Source: Deinococcus sp. (lineage in GTDB: Bacteria; Deinococcota; Deinococci; Deinococcales; Deinococcaceae). From it: DNA of 29,854 bases. This document shows positions 7,131-15,502 of this stretch, one piece after another. Positions within the stretch are counted from its first letter, which is position 1; each line of letters begins with the position of its first letter. A model generated the notes under the pieces. That model was not told where the DNA came from and did no database searches. It saw nothing but the letters and a program-made list of their open reading frames with translations. The position numbers and the translations under genes are program-made. The DNA lies in the NCBI GenBank assembly GCA_018260275.1, contig JAGLBK010000008.1, positions 1-29,854 of the forward strand, given 5' to 3'.

Positions 7131-7281
7131 CTTCAGGACGGGGCGTCAGCGCATGAATCATCGCGTAGGTGATCAGGGCCGCCGTCAGCAGTCCCAGCGC
7201 GACAAACCAGCCCGGTGCGCGGCCCCCGCCCGAGGTGTTGACCGCCTTCCAGCTCAGACGGATTCCGCTAAATTCCGCCAC
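7018..7281 (-). CDS. Possible small single-pass membrane protein
   Basis: On the minus strand, 56 bases after the GHL10 gene, a GTG start gives an 87-residue product. Its first 60 residues read like a real protein: a short charged segment (MAEFSGIRLSWKAVNTSGGG), one clear membrane helix (WFVALGLLTAALITYAMIHAL) and a Pro/Arg stretch. The last third runs antisense to the end of the exonuclease/phosphatase gene by about 113 bases and has less protein character. It could be a minor downstream gene of the glycosyl hydrolase. No ribosome binding site is obvious. Confidence 0.4.
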   Translation of the reverse strand: MAEFSGIRLSWKAVNTSGGGRAPGWFVALGLLTAALITYAMIHALTPRPEATRGIRPAEAGDRCLLLATPGRVQASGHGSSDGLYAV

Positions 7282-7337
7282 AAGTAGAACTACACCGCCT
7301 GCAACTCATACCCCGAAACCCGTATCTTTTCCAAGCG

Positions 7338-9500
7338 TTACCGTTTCGGCGTGACCGTCGGCAAGATAGGACGTGTGGATTTGACCTTAACCGGCGTCCT
7401 GATGACCGGTGTCTTCAGGAGTGGGATGTTCAGGGCTGGCGCTTTAATGACCGGTGTCTTGAGGACTGGAGGCTTGAGCTTCGGCACAGAGGTCTGGCTA
7501 CCCGGCACCGTCAGCAGTGGCAAGGCCGCTTTGCTTCTGGAAGATGGTAAGGGAGTCGCCTGGGCAGGCTGCACGGTAGCGGGCTGACTGGGAAGGGGCG
7601 CCAGGGTTCCTTTGACCGGCGAAAGGCTGTCGCGCAGCAGCAGGTCGGGAAAATGCACCACCTGGTTTTCGGGCACGGTATCGGTCCAGCTCTGCCCGCC
7701 GACCCGGACCTCGGTTTTGCCTGCCGGAAGCGTCAGGAAGCCGTAGTAACCGTTGCCGTCGGTCAGCGAGGTCGCCACCAGCCGCCCGCCCTGCCACGCC
7801 TCGACGGTTCGGTGGCCCGGCCACGTGACCCCGGTCACACGGCCCATTAACCCGTGCGAGGTCGGCGGCGTGTCCTTCCAGCGTTGCGGCGTCGCCAGCA
7901 CTGCGCCGGGGGCCGTCAGCGCCTGGCGCAGCGTTTCGAGGCCCTGCACCAGCGTTTCGCGGTTGTTGTAACTGGCCAGCGTGGGTACACGGTACGAGTA
8001 CCCCACCCAGCCCAGCCCCGCCTGCACGCTGCGGGCCGCCTGCGAGGCACTGACCTGCGGAGTGTTGAGGTACAGCGCCGTGCCGATCGCCAGCGGCGCG
8101 ACCAGCCCATCGGCGCGGGTGCGAACACTACCCGCATAGGCGTTCCAGCCGGTAAACCACACGCCCTGATCGCCCACGCCGTCGCGCTTATAGTTCATGG
8201 GCACATTGAGGTCGATCAGGCCGTCGTGAATCCAGGTGACCCAGTCCTGAAGCACGTCGTTGTAGGGCTGAGATTTGCGGAAACCGTCCGGGTCGCCCAC
8301 GCGCGGCGGCGTGCCGTAGGTGATGGTGGCCGCCGTCATCCAGGCGCTGGAGCGCAGACTTTTGACCTCCAGCGCGATGCGGCGCACCAGGGCCGTCACC
8401 TGATCGCGTTTCCACTGCTGCCACACAGGGTCGTTGGGGAGAGGCCGCCCACGCGTGCCCATCTCGGCATTGAAGCGGGTGATGGTCTTGAGATCGTAGC
8501 CCCAGTTTCCCCCGTCGGGATAACGGATGCGGTCAAGCTGCACACCGTCTACATCGTAATAACGTACCAGATTGACCACGCTCTGCGCGGCGTAGTCGGC
8601 GGCAGCCGGAATCCCGGCGTCGAGCCAGCCGTCACTGCCCACCTGCCAGCTGCCGTCGGTGCGGCGGGCCAGCCACGAGTCACGCGAATTGGCCCCGTGC
8701 GACCACATCACATGCTTGGGGTCCCTGCTGGGCGAGGCGACGTTGATGATGCCCGTCACACTGGCCCAGGCGATTACGCGAATTCCCTTGTCGTGGGCCA
8801 GTCTGGTGACCACCGCTAGCGGGTCGTAATTCTTTTCCAGGTCGCTGTCAGTCGCCATCGGCAGGCCACTTTTCATGCACAGGCAATCGCCCCGGCGAAT
8901 GGCCTGCACGAACAGCGTATTGACCCCCAGACGCGCGGCATCGTCCACGGTCTGCTTGGCCTGAGCACGGGTTTTCAGGCCCACCCCGAAGCCATCGACC
9001 CACAGCCCGCGCACGGCCACCGGGGGCAACGTGGGCAACACCGGTTTTTCGGGCACTACTGGTGGTACCGGAACCGTCGGCAGCGCCGAATTGCCGGGCA
9101 GGGCCGGGGCCGCCGGTGTGGCTGGCGGGGCAGGAACCACGGGAACTGGTGTCACTGGCACGGGAGTCACTGGTTTCGGCGTCACCGGCACCACAGGCGG
9201 GACAGGCAGCGGCAGCGGAGTAAAGCCGGAAGCCGGCAACACGGGCACGGCGGGCAAATCGAGTGGAGTCACCGGCGCTGAAGCTGGCGGCATAGCGGCG
9301 GGGCGCGGTGCGGCGGGCAGCAGGGCTGGCGTGGACACAGGGACCACCACAGGGATCACCGGCGCTGTGGTGACCGACGCTGGGGGGCTCGTGTCAGGAT
9401 CGCCTACGTCCGGCTTCAGGGCCAGTTGCGCCTGCGCACAGAGCGCCGGGGAAAGGAGCATAGTCAGAAAAAAGGCGCGGCGCAGGGAAGCAGGACTCAT
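7338..9500 (-). CDS. Secreted GHL10 (family 10-like) glycosyl hydrolase
   Basis: The 720-residue protein has a signal peptide (cleavage likely after ALCAQA, residue 25), a Pro/Val/Ala-rich linker of about 135 residues, and a TIM-barrel GHL10/DUF187-type domain from about residue 163 to 520 (RGLWVDGFGVG, NTLFVQAIRRGD, VIAWASVTGI, YDVDGVQLDRIRYPD). A carboxypeptidase-regulatory or CNA-B-like beta domain follows near 550-620 (GYYGFLTLPAGKTEVRVGG), then a low-complexity tail of KTPVI-type repeats. Members of this group, such as FenI/YngK, are extracytoplasmic enzymes acting on envelope or polysaccharide glycans; the exact substrate is unknown. The tail is rich in Lys and Pro and may bind the cell wall. 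A MITE copy ends 55 bases upstream of its start. Confidence 0.88.
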   Translation of the reverse strand: MSPASLRRAFFLTMLLSPALCAQAQLALKPDVGDPDTSPPASVTTAPVIPVVVPVSTPALLPAAPRPAAMPPASAPVTPLDLPAVPVLPASGFTPLPLPVPPVVPVTPKPVTPVPVTPVPVVPAPPATPAAPALPGNSALPTVPVPPVVPEKPVLPTLPPVAVRGLWVDGFGVGLKTRAQAKQTVDDAARLGVNTLFVQAIRRGDCLCMKSGLPMATDSDLEKNYDPLAVVTRLAHDKGIRVIAWASVTGIINVASPSRDPKHVMWSHGANSRDSWLARRTDGSWQVGSDGWLDAGIPAAADYAAQSVVNLVRYYDVDGVQLDRIRYPDGGNWGYDLKTITRFNAEMGTRGRPLPNDPVWQQWKRDQVTALVRRIALEVKSLRSSAWMTAATITYGTPPRVGDPDGFRKSQPYNDVLQDWVTWIHDGLIDLNVPMNYKRDGVGDQGVWFTGWNAYAGSVRTRADGLVAPLAIGTALYLNTPQVSASQAARSVQAGLGWVGYSYRVPTLASYNNRETLVQGLETLRQALTAPGAVLATPQRWKDTPPTSHGLMGRVTGVTWPGHRTVEAWQGGRLVATSLTDGNGYYGFLTLPAGKTEVRVGGQSWTDTVPENQVVHFPDLLLRDSLSPVKGTLAPLPSQPATVQPAQATPLPSSRSKAALPLLTVPGSQTSVPKLKPPVLKTPVIKAPALNIPLLKTPVIRTPVKVKSTRPILPTVTPKR
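7401..7465. repeat. Tandem coding repeat in the GHL10 tail
   Basis: An ATGACCGGTGTCTT-G/C-AGGA unit occurs at about 7402-7420 and again at 7447-7465, with looser versions between and around. They encode KTPVIRTP / KTPVIKAP-type repeats on the minus strand. Confidence 0.7.
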
Positions 9501-9554
9501 AGTTTCATGAGAGAGACTACCCTACACTCGTGACTTTGAAATGAGTCGTGCCCC

Positions 9555-9727
9555 CAGGGCTTCCGCAAAGTCGGTTCAATTTTGAACTCGGTGTAAATAC
9601 TAATGGATGCCCCAGAGAAAAATCCCGATTTCATCAGGAACCAAGTTTCATTCAAGCGGCAGGATTTCTGTTTATCCCGTAATACTGGTTACCTGTTATT
9701 CGTTTTCGGGACTTTGCGGTTGCCCTG
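9555..9727. mobile_element. MITE-like element, copy 1 (173 bp)
   Basis: The element begins CAGGGCTTCCGCAAAGTC and ends with the reverse complement of CAGGGCAACCGCAAAGTC, giving 18-bp terminal inverted repeats with two mismatches. It is flanked by a perfect 10-bp direct repeat GTCGTGCCCC (9545-9554 and 9728-9737), the expected target duplication. By eye it is identical over its whole length to the inverted copy at 17731-17903. It is too short for a transposase, and the short frames inside it are not genes. A 9-10 bp duplication suggests mobilisation by an IS4-like or similar transposase located elsewhere, which is inference. Confidence 0.9.
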
Positions 9728-9752
9728 GTCGTGCCCCGTCTCTCCGGCTCAC

Positions 9753-9920
9753 TCAGCCTGCTGCCGGGGTGATCTGAAGACGGCTTTTCCACAGACGCCT
9801 GCTCCTCAGGTCGAGCAGGGCCTGCTCAGCTCTGGCTGTCACGTACAGGTCATGGGCAGAGGCCCCAGACACCAGATCCCTCCCCCAACTGGGGGTCAAC
9901 AGCCTCGCCCCACAGGTCAC
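9753..9920 (-). pseudogene. Possible gene remnant next to the MITE
   Basis: A minus-strand frame of 55 codons (GTG start) contains the helical stretch AHDLYVTARAEQALLDLRSR, which has protein-like composition. It fits no family I recognise and starts without a ribosome binding site. The plus strand here is not convincingly coding. A 15-base palindrome GAGCAGG-G-CCTGCTC lies inside at 9813-9827. The stretch may be the rest of a gene lost before or with the MITE insertion. Confidence 0.2.
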
Positions 9921-10050
9921 TGCTGTAAGTAAGCTGCATGGTATGGGCGCTTACACTGGACCCCAGATGGATATTCGGCGCACCAGGGTCTTGCGGTTCC
10001 CGTTCCCAAACTGGAAAGTACGCGAAGCTGTTGCCCACCACGGAGTCAAG

Positions 10051-13000
10051 ATGAAGAATACGAGTGCAGTGCAGCGCCGGGCCGCCCAGGGCAAAGGCAA
10101 AAGTAGACTCCTCCGGTTGGCCCTGACCTGCCTGCTGGCCGGGATGGGTGGGAACGCCCTAGCGGCGTGGACACCGACAACCGCAGGGGGAAGTGCTGGG
10201 GCCATTGGTAACTACTCAGCAGGTTGGTATGAAGATGGGGCTTCGGGTTATACGCTGACCCCTGAAAACGCGACAACAGCCAACCTCAAGGTTTCTACTA
10301 TGCTGGCCGGGCCAGGCCTGACAGGCATAGACCGTATAGTCGCTAATGCCAACACGGGAGTAATTACTGCAACTGGCATGGGTGTAGCTGGAACTGGGAG
10401 TTCCTTTATCTGGGCAAAGGGAGCGAGTAGCGCTGCCGCAGTGCCGACCACAACCAACAGTGCGGGGACAACGGTTGTCAGTAGTTCGTTCACCAGTTAT
10501 GTTTATTCGCCACTGACTGTGAATACGTCTACGCCCGCCCGTATTAGCGGTCTTCAATATGAAGCGGCCTTTATTGCCTCAAGTCAGACCTACACCCAGG
10601 CCAGCACAGCGAAAATGATGGAGGCTATCTACGACCCTACGGGGGTTATCTGCTCGACACCCGGTCAAGCTTGCACATTGCCCATAATGAACTCTGTCGG
10701 AGTCTATGCCACAGCGACTCCGGGAACTTATTCAAACGTGGGGATGCTCAACACGCCAGCCCTTTTTGCTGGCGTGAACTATGAACTTCGGTTCTATGTC
10801 TATGGCGCAGGCACCACCGGCACGGCCAATGGCAATGTCATGTTCGACAACCCCGAGGTCTATTCGCAGGTCGGTACCGAATCTATTTCACTAACGAAGG
10901 TCGCCAATCCTACCACTTACACGCAGATCGGTGACAGCATCAGTTACACGTACACGATTAAAAATACAGGTGACGCGCCTTTACTTGGGACAGCACTTGG
11001 TAGCATTACCGCCGCAGCTATTACACAGGAAAGCAAGATTCCTCTTGGAAAGATTACCTGTACTCCACCCCCAAACGGGGTTTTACTTCCCCAAGGTACC
11101 ATGACATGTACCGCGCCATATGCCATCACGTTGGCTGACCTGCAAGCTGGTAAGGTTGTCAATACCGCCACTGCCACGGCTTATGATGCAGGTGGCAGAA
11201 CCGCTCTGACCGCTACTGCTAATGCCACTGTTAATGGCCCGACCGCGTTGCTGGATAAGACCTGGGTCAATGGTAAAAGTGGTGACACGGTGACATTGGC
11301 GATTTCGGGAAGCAGTACGGGTAACAATGTCGGTGGTAGCAATACGGTGGGGGGGTCATCCAATACCCTCGCCACGGCCAAGGGCGGTGGCACTGTTACC
11401 CTGACCGAAACCTTTACCACCGGCAATATCGCTAATTACAACGCCCCAACCGTCGCCTGTACCAACTTGAGCACCAGCGCCACGGTCACCACCTCTGCGG
11501 TAACGGTCAACGGCAGCAGTGCCACGGCCAACTACACGCAGCCCGCGACAGGCGTCACCAGTTGCGTGTTCACCAACACCCGCAAGAGTGCCACCCTGCA
11601 ACTGGGCAAAAGCTGGACGAACAGCAAGTCGGGCGACGTGGCAAGCATCGGGGCCACCACGAGCAATGGCCTGAGCAGCAACACGGCAGCGTTCACGGCG
11701 ACTGCACCGACTGCCGCCAACTCCGGCAGCGCCGTCACGGTCTATGCAGGCGACACCCTCACCCTGCCCGCCGAAACGATGACCACGGGCAGCCTGAGCA
11801 ACTACACCACGGGCCTCAGCTGCACGGTCGCAGGCACGCCAGCCAGCAGCACACCCAGCACCACCAACGGCCAGAACAGCAACACACTACTCATCAGCGG
11901 GACTGACGCGACTAAGGCCATCGTCTGTACCTACGCCAACAGCGGCCTGCCCGACCTGACCATCACCAAAACCCACAGCGGCACCTGGCGGCAGGGCGAT
12001 ACCGGCAAGACCTATACCCTGACCGCGACCAACAGCGGCGCTGGAAGCACCAGCGGCACAGTCAGCGTGACCGATACCCTGCCCACTGGCCTGAGCGCCA
12101 CGGCCATTTCCGGCACGGGCTGGACCTGCGTGTTGAGTACCCTGACCTGTACCCGCAGCGACACCCTGGCGGCGGGCAGCAGTTATCCGGCGATTACCGT
12201 GACGGTCAACGTGGCGGCCAATGCACCGGCCAGCGTGACCAACACGGCCAGCGTCAGCGGCGGCGGCCAAACGAACACGGCCAACGACACGGCCAGCGAC
12301 CCCACGACCATCAGCCCGCCCCTGCCCACTGTTTCCAAGAGCTACAGCCCCACCAGCATTCCTGCCGACAGCACGACCACCAGCACCCTGACCATTATGC
12401 TGGGCAATGCGGGCAGCGCGGCCCAGACGCTGAGCAGCGCCCTGACCGACAACGTGGGCGCGGGTCTGGTCATCACCAGCGTGACGGGCGGCACCTGCAC
12501 GGCCAGCAGCACCAGTTTCAGCGGCACCACCGTCACCTATGCCAGCGGCGCGAGCATCCCGGCGGGCGGCTGCACCATTCTGGTCACCGTCAAATCGGGC
12601 ACCAGCGGCAGCTATCCGAACACCATCCCAGCCGGGGCGCTGAGCACCAACGCGGGCAGCAACGCGGCGGCTTCCAACACGGCCACCCTGACCGTCACGC
12701 CCGCCGCCGACCTGAGCATCACCAAGACCGGGCCTGCCAGCGCGGTTTCGGGCAACCAGATCACCTACCTGCTGACCCTGGGCAACGCCGGTCCCAATGC
12801 GGCGAACGGAGCCACCTTTACCGACAGCGTACCGGGCAATCTGACCGGTCTGAGCGCCATCTGCGTGAACGCTTCGGGCGGAGTCGGCAACTGCACGGCC
12901 TCGGTCAGCGGCAGTACCGTCACGGGCAGCGTGGGCACCTTTCCCAGCGGCGGCAGCGTGCAGATTCAGGTCACCGGCACCGTGCCCGCCGGGGCCACCG

Positions 13001-15006
13001 GCAGCCTGAGCAACCAGGCCAGCGTCACCGCCCCCGGTGGCGTGACCGAGATCAATACCGCCAACAACACCAGCGCCACGGTCACGACCACGCTGTCACA
13101 GAACGTGAACCTGACGGTCAGCAAGACCGACGGCCAGAGCAATGTCATCAAGGGCCAGCAGGTGACCTACACCATCGTGGTCAGCAACGGCGGCCCCAGC
13201 AACACCACGGCCAGTTTTGCTGATACCACCTTCAACGGCGTGTCGCTGTCGAACTGGACCTGTACGGCAGCGTCGGGCGGTGCCACCTGCCCCACCGGGC
13301 TGCCTGCCAGCGGCGGCTACAGCGGCAGCCTCGGCCTGCCTGCGGGCAGCTCGGTGACTTTCCAGGTCACTGGCACCGTCACCGCCACGAGCGGCAGCAT
13401 CAGCAACACGGCCACGGTCAGCCCGCCGGGCGGCGTGACCAATACCGCCCCGGCCAGCAGCACTAGCACCACCGATACCGACACCGTGATAGCCGCGCCC
13501 GTGGCCCAGAATGATACCGCCAGCACGCCAGCCGGTACGCCCGTCAACAAAGCCGTCCTGAGCAACGACAGCGGCAGCGGCCTGGTTCCCAGCAGCGTCG
13601 TTTTCGTCAATCCGCCCAGTGGCAGTACCCTCAGCAGCGACAGCAAGACCCTGACCGTACCAGGGCAGGGCAGCTACACCGTGCAGACAGACGGCAGCGT
13701 GACCTTTACCCCCGCCACCAACTACGCAGGTACGGCCACCCCCGTGACCTACCGAGTCACCGACAGCTACGGTCAGACCGCTACCGCTACCCTGACTGAA
13801 ACCGTGACCGCTACCCCGCCTGTTCCCGCCGACGTGCTCAACCCGGCCCTGTCCAACACCGCTGCGGCCACCACCATCAGCGGCCTCAGCGCCAGCGACA
13901 GCAACGCGGGCGGCAGCATTGTCAGCTACATCATTGCCACCCTGCCCAGCGCGGCCAGCGGCGTGCTGTATTACGCCGACGGCAGCACGCCGGTCAAGTC
14001 GGGCGACGTGCTGACCCCGGCCCAGGCCGCCAGCCTGAAATTCGACCCGGCAGCGGGCTTCGTAGGCAGCGCCACCTTCGATTACACCGCCACCGACAAC
14101 TACGGCCTGACCAGCACGACCAATAAGAACAGTGACGCCACGGTCACGGCGGGTGCGGCCACCTTCACCATTCCAGTCCAGGCCCCACAACTGCCCAGCC
14201 TGAGCGTGACCAAGACGGTCGACAGCAAATACCTGCGGGTAACGCCCAACCCGGCCAAGGACACCAGCCTGACCATCTCGCCCACGCAGCTGACCTATAC
14301 GCTGACCGTTCAGAACACCGGGAACGCGGCCGCGACTAATGTGCAGGTGACCGATACGCTGCCCGCCGGGCTGACCTACGCCTCGGCCAGCGGTACGCCC
14401 GCGCTGGTCGGCACCAACCCCGCCGTAGCCGGGCAGAAGCTGACCTTCACAGTTGCCAGCCTGTCCGCCGGAAACACGCAGACCATCACGGTGGTGACCA
14501 ACGCGGCCCTGGCAGCCAACACCAACCAGACCCAGCTGTCCAATACGGTCACCGCCCTGGCAGACGGTATAAGCGCCGTCACCTCGGCCCCCGCGCTGAC
14601 CGACGTGATTTACCCCAAACTACAGAAGACCGGCCAGAACATCACGCGTGGCACCGCTGCCAGCCTGAGCAGTGCAGACGGCGTGCCCGGCGACGTCCTG
14701 GAATACTGCCTGGCCTACAACAATTACGGCAGCGTGGCTCTGCCCAGCTATTCCATCACCGATCAGGTACCGGGCAACACCAAGGCCAACGTGGACGCTT
14801 ACGGCGCGGGCAAGGGCATTCAGCTGACGCGCAAGACCACAGCGACGACCACGACCAATCAGCTGACTTCAGCGGCAGATGCCGACGGCGGTACGCTGAC
14901 GGGCACGGGCGGTGGTGCATTCGGCGAGGGGACCCTGAATGTCGACCTCGGGGACGTGGCCGCGGGCGAATCGGGCAGCGCCTGCTTCCGCGTGGCTATC
15001 CGCTAA
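10051..15006 (+). CDS. Giant secreted DUF11-repeat surface protein
   Basis: The 1651-residue protein starts with a signal peptide (Arg/Lys-rich n-region, core LLRLALTCLLAGMGG, cleavage near NALAA). ATG 10051 has GGAG 5 bases upstream; an in-frame GTG-like start at 9943 would put 36 odd residues before the signal. After a unique N-domain (to about 275) come beta-sandwich repeats: DUF11 modules near 277, 633, 887, 1021 and 1384, two prealbumin-like KxW-NxKSGD modules near 398 and 512, a DUF7933-like module near 759 and a CshA-fibril-like repeat near 1150, then a C-terminal domain from about 1520 with two Cys. There is no LPXTG motif, membrane anchor or autotransporter barrel, so how it is held is unclear. 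It is Thr/Ser/Gly/Ala-rich, like adhesin or S-layer-associated proteins. Confidence 0.9.
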   Translation: MKNTSAVQRRAAQGKGKSRLLRLALTCLLAGMGGNALAAWTPTTAGGSAGAIGNYSAGWYEDGASGYTLTPENATTANLKVSTMLAGPGLTGIDRIVANANTGVITATGMGVAGTGSSFIWAKGASSAAAVPTTTNSAGTTVVSSSFTSYVYSPLTVNTSTPARISGLQYEAAFIASSQTYTQASTAKMMEAIYDPTGVICSTPGQACTLPIMNSVGVYATATPGTYSNVGMLNTPALFAGVNYELRFYVYGAGTTGTANGNVMFDNPEVYSQVGTESISLTKVANPTTYTQIGDSISYTYTIKNTGDAPLLGTALGSITAAAITQESKIPLGKITCTPPPNGVLLPQGTMTCTAPYAITLADLQAGKVVNTATATAYDAGGRTALTATANATVNGPTALLDKTWVNGKSGDTVTLAISGSSTGNNVGGSNTVGGSSNTLATAKGGGTVTLTETFTTGNIANYNAPTVACTNLSTSATVTTSAVTVNGSSATANYTQPATGVTSCVFTNTRKSATLQLGKSWTNSKSGDVASIGATTSNGLSSNTAAFTATAPTAANSGSAVTVYAGDTLTLPAETMTTGSLSNYTTGLSCTVAGTPASSTPSTTNGQNSNTLLISGTDATKAIVCTYANSGLPDLTITKTHSGTWRQGDTGKTYTLTATNSGAGSTSGTVSVTDTLPTGLSATAISGTGWTCVLSTLTCTRSDTLAAGSSYPAITVTVNVAANAPASVTNTASVSGGGQTNTANDTASDPTTISPPLPTVSKSYSPTSIPADSTTTSTLTIMLGNAGSAAQTLSSALTDNVGAGLVITSVTGGTCTASSTSFSGTTVTYASGASIPAGGCTILVTVKSGTSGSYPNTIPAGALSTNAGSNAAASNTATLTVTPAADLSITKTGPASAVSGNQITYLLTLGNAGPNAANGATFTDSVPGNLTGLSAICVNASGGVGNCTASVSGSTVTGSVGTFPSGGSVQIQVTGTVPAGATGSLSNQASVTAPGGVTEINTANNTSATVTTTLSQNVNLTVSKTDGQSNVIKGQQVTYTIVVSNGGPSNTTASFADTTFNGVSLSNWTCTAASGGATCPTGLPASGGYSGSLGLPAGSSVTFQVTGTVTATSGSISNTATVSPPGGVTNTAPASSTSTTDTDTVIAAPVAQNDTASTPAGTPVNKAVLSNDSGSGLVPSSVVFVNPPSGSTLSSDSKTLTVPGQGSYTVQTDGSVTFTPATNYAGTATPVTYRVTDSYGQTATATLTETVTATPPVPADVLNPALSNTAAATTISGLSASDSNAGGSIVSYIIATLPSAASGVLYYADGSTPVKSGDVLTPAQAASLKFDPAAGFVGSATFDYTATDNYGLTSTTNKNSDATVTAGAATFTIPVQAPQLPSLSVTKTVDSKYLRVTPNPAKDTSLTISPTQLTYTLTVQNTGNAAATNVQVTDTLPAGLTYASASGTPALVGTNPAVAGQKLTFTVASLSAGNTQTITVVTNAALAANTNQTQLSNTVTALADGISAVTSAPALTDVIYPKLQKTGQNITRGTAASLSSADGVPGDVLEYCLAYNNYGSVALPSYSITDQVPGNTKANVDAYGAGKGIQLTRKTTATTTTNQLTSAADADGGTLTGTGGGAFGEGTLNVDLGDVAAGESGSACFRVAIR

Positions 15007-15064
15007 TAGATCCAGGTGATGCCAAAAACTTACCCGGGGTAAAGAGGATGACTGTACCCCATCA

Positions 15065-15496
15065 TCAGTCCACCTGCTCGGCAAAGAATTGCCCGGACAG
15101 CAGGTGGGTTTTCAACGCCCGCACCAGCCAGGGCAACGAATCTGCCGGAAGCCGTTCGGGATCAAACCAGCCCACTTCCGAGGTGTTTTCCAGTGGTTGT
15201 GGCTTTCCCTCCCATTCCCGCGCCAGAAAGAAGAAATTCACCCCCTGGGCGCGCCCCCGCTCTCCGACCACGTCGTAGCGGTTCATGCCGATATGGTGCA
15301 AGTTAGCGGGGCTGACCAGCAACCCGGTTTCCTCGCGCAGTTCCCGCGCCGCTGCATCGGCCAGGGCTTCCCGCGCTTCCACTGCGCCGCCGGGCAGGTT
15401 CCAGAGGCCACTGGCAAAGCTGGTTTTGTCGCGCCGCCCCAGCAGAATCCGGCCTTTTTCGTCCTGCACGATTGTCCACGCGATTAAGTCGGCCAT
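15065..15496 (-). CDS. NUDIX hydrolase
   Basis: The 143-residue protein carries a perfect Nudix box GX5EX7REUXEEXGU, read as GAVEAREALADAAARELREE-TGL near residues 37-60. The family cleaves nucleoside diphosphates linked to other groups, such as oxidised nucleotides or ADP-ribose; the substrate is not deducible. Its start lies 6 bases after the thrC stop on the same strand, so it is probably cotranscribed with thrC. Deinococci are known for large NUDIX families, and this window alone has three such genes. The gene converges with the surface-protein gene; no strong terminator is seen between them. Confidence 0.92.
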   Translation of the reverse strand: MADLIAWTIVQDEKGRILLGRRDKTSFASGLWNLPGGAVEAREALADAAARELREETGLLVSPANLHHIGMNRYDVVGERGRAQGVNFFFLAREWEGKPQPLENTSEVGWFDPERLPADSLPWLVRALKTHLLSGQFFAEQVD

Positions 15497-15502
15497 AGAG
15501 AT

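Noticed and set aside
7854..8819. 321-codon plus-strand frame opposite the GHL10 gene
   Set aside because: Arg/His/Ala-rich shadow; the minus-strand frame has the signal peptide and the domain motifs.
9603..9932. Frame beginning MDAPEKNPDF, repeated on the minus strand at 17574-17855
   Set aside because: The shared part is exactly the MITE; after its end the two frames diverge into unrelated sequence, so it is not a conserved protein.
13096..14190. 364-codon minus-strand frame inside the surface protein gene
   Set aside because: Shadow of a GC-rich, Thr/Ala/Gly-repeat gene; low-complexity Gly/Arg/Ala product with no domain.
15007..15064. Terminator between the surface protein gene and the NUDIX gene
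   Set aside because: Only a short TTACCC-G-GGGTAA palindrome with a one-base centre and no T tract; not enough for a call.
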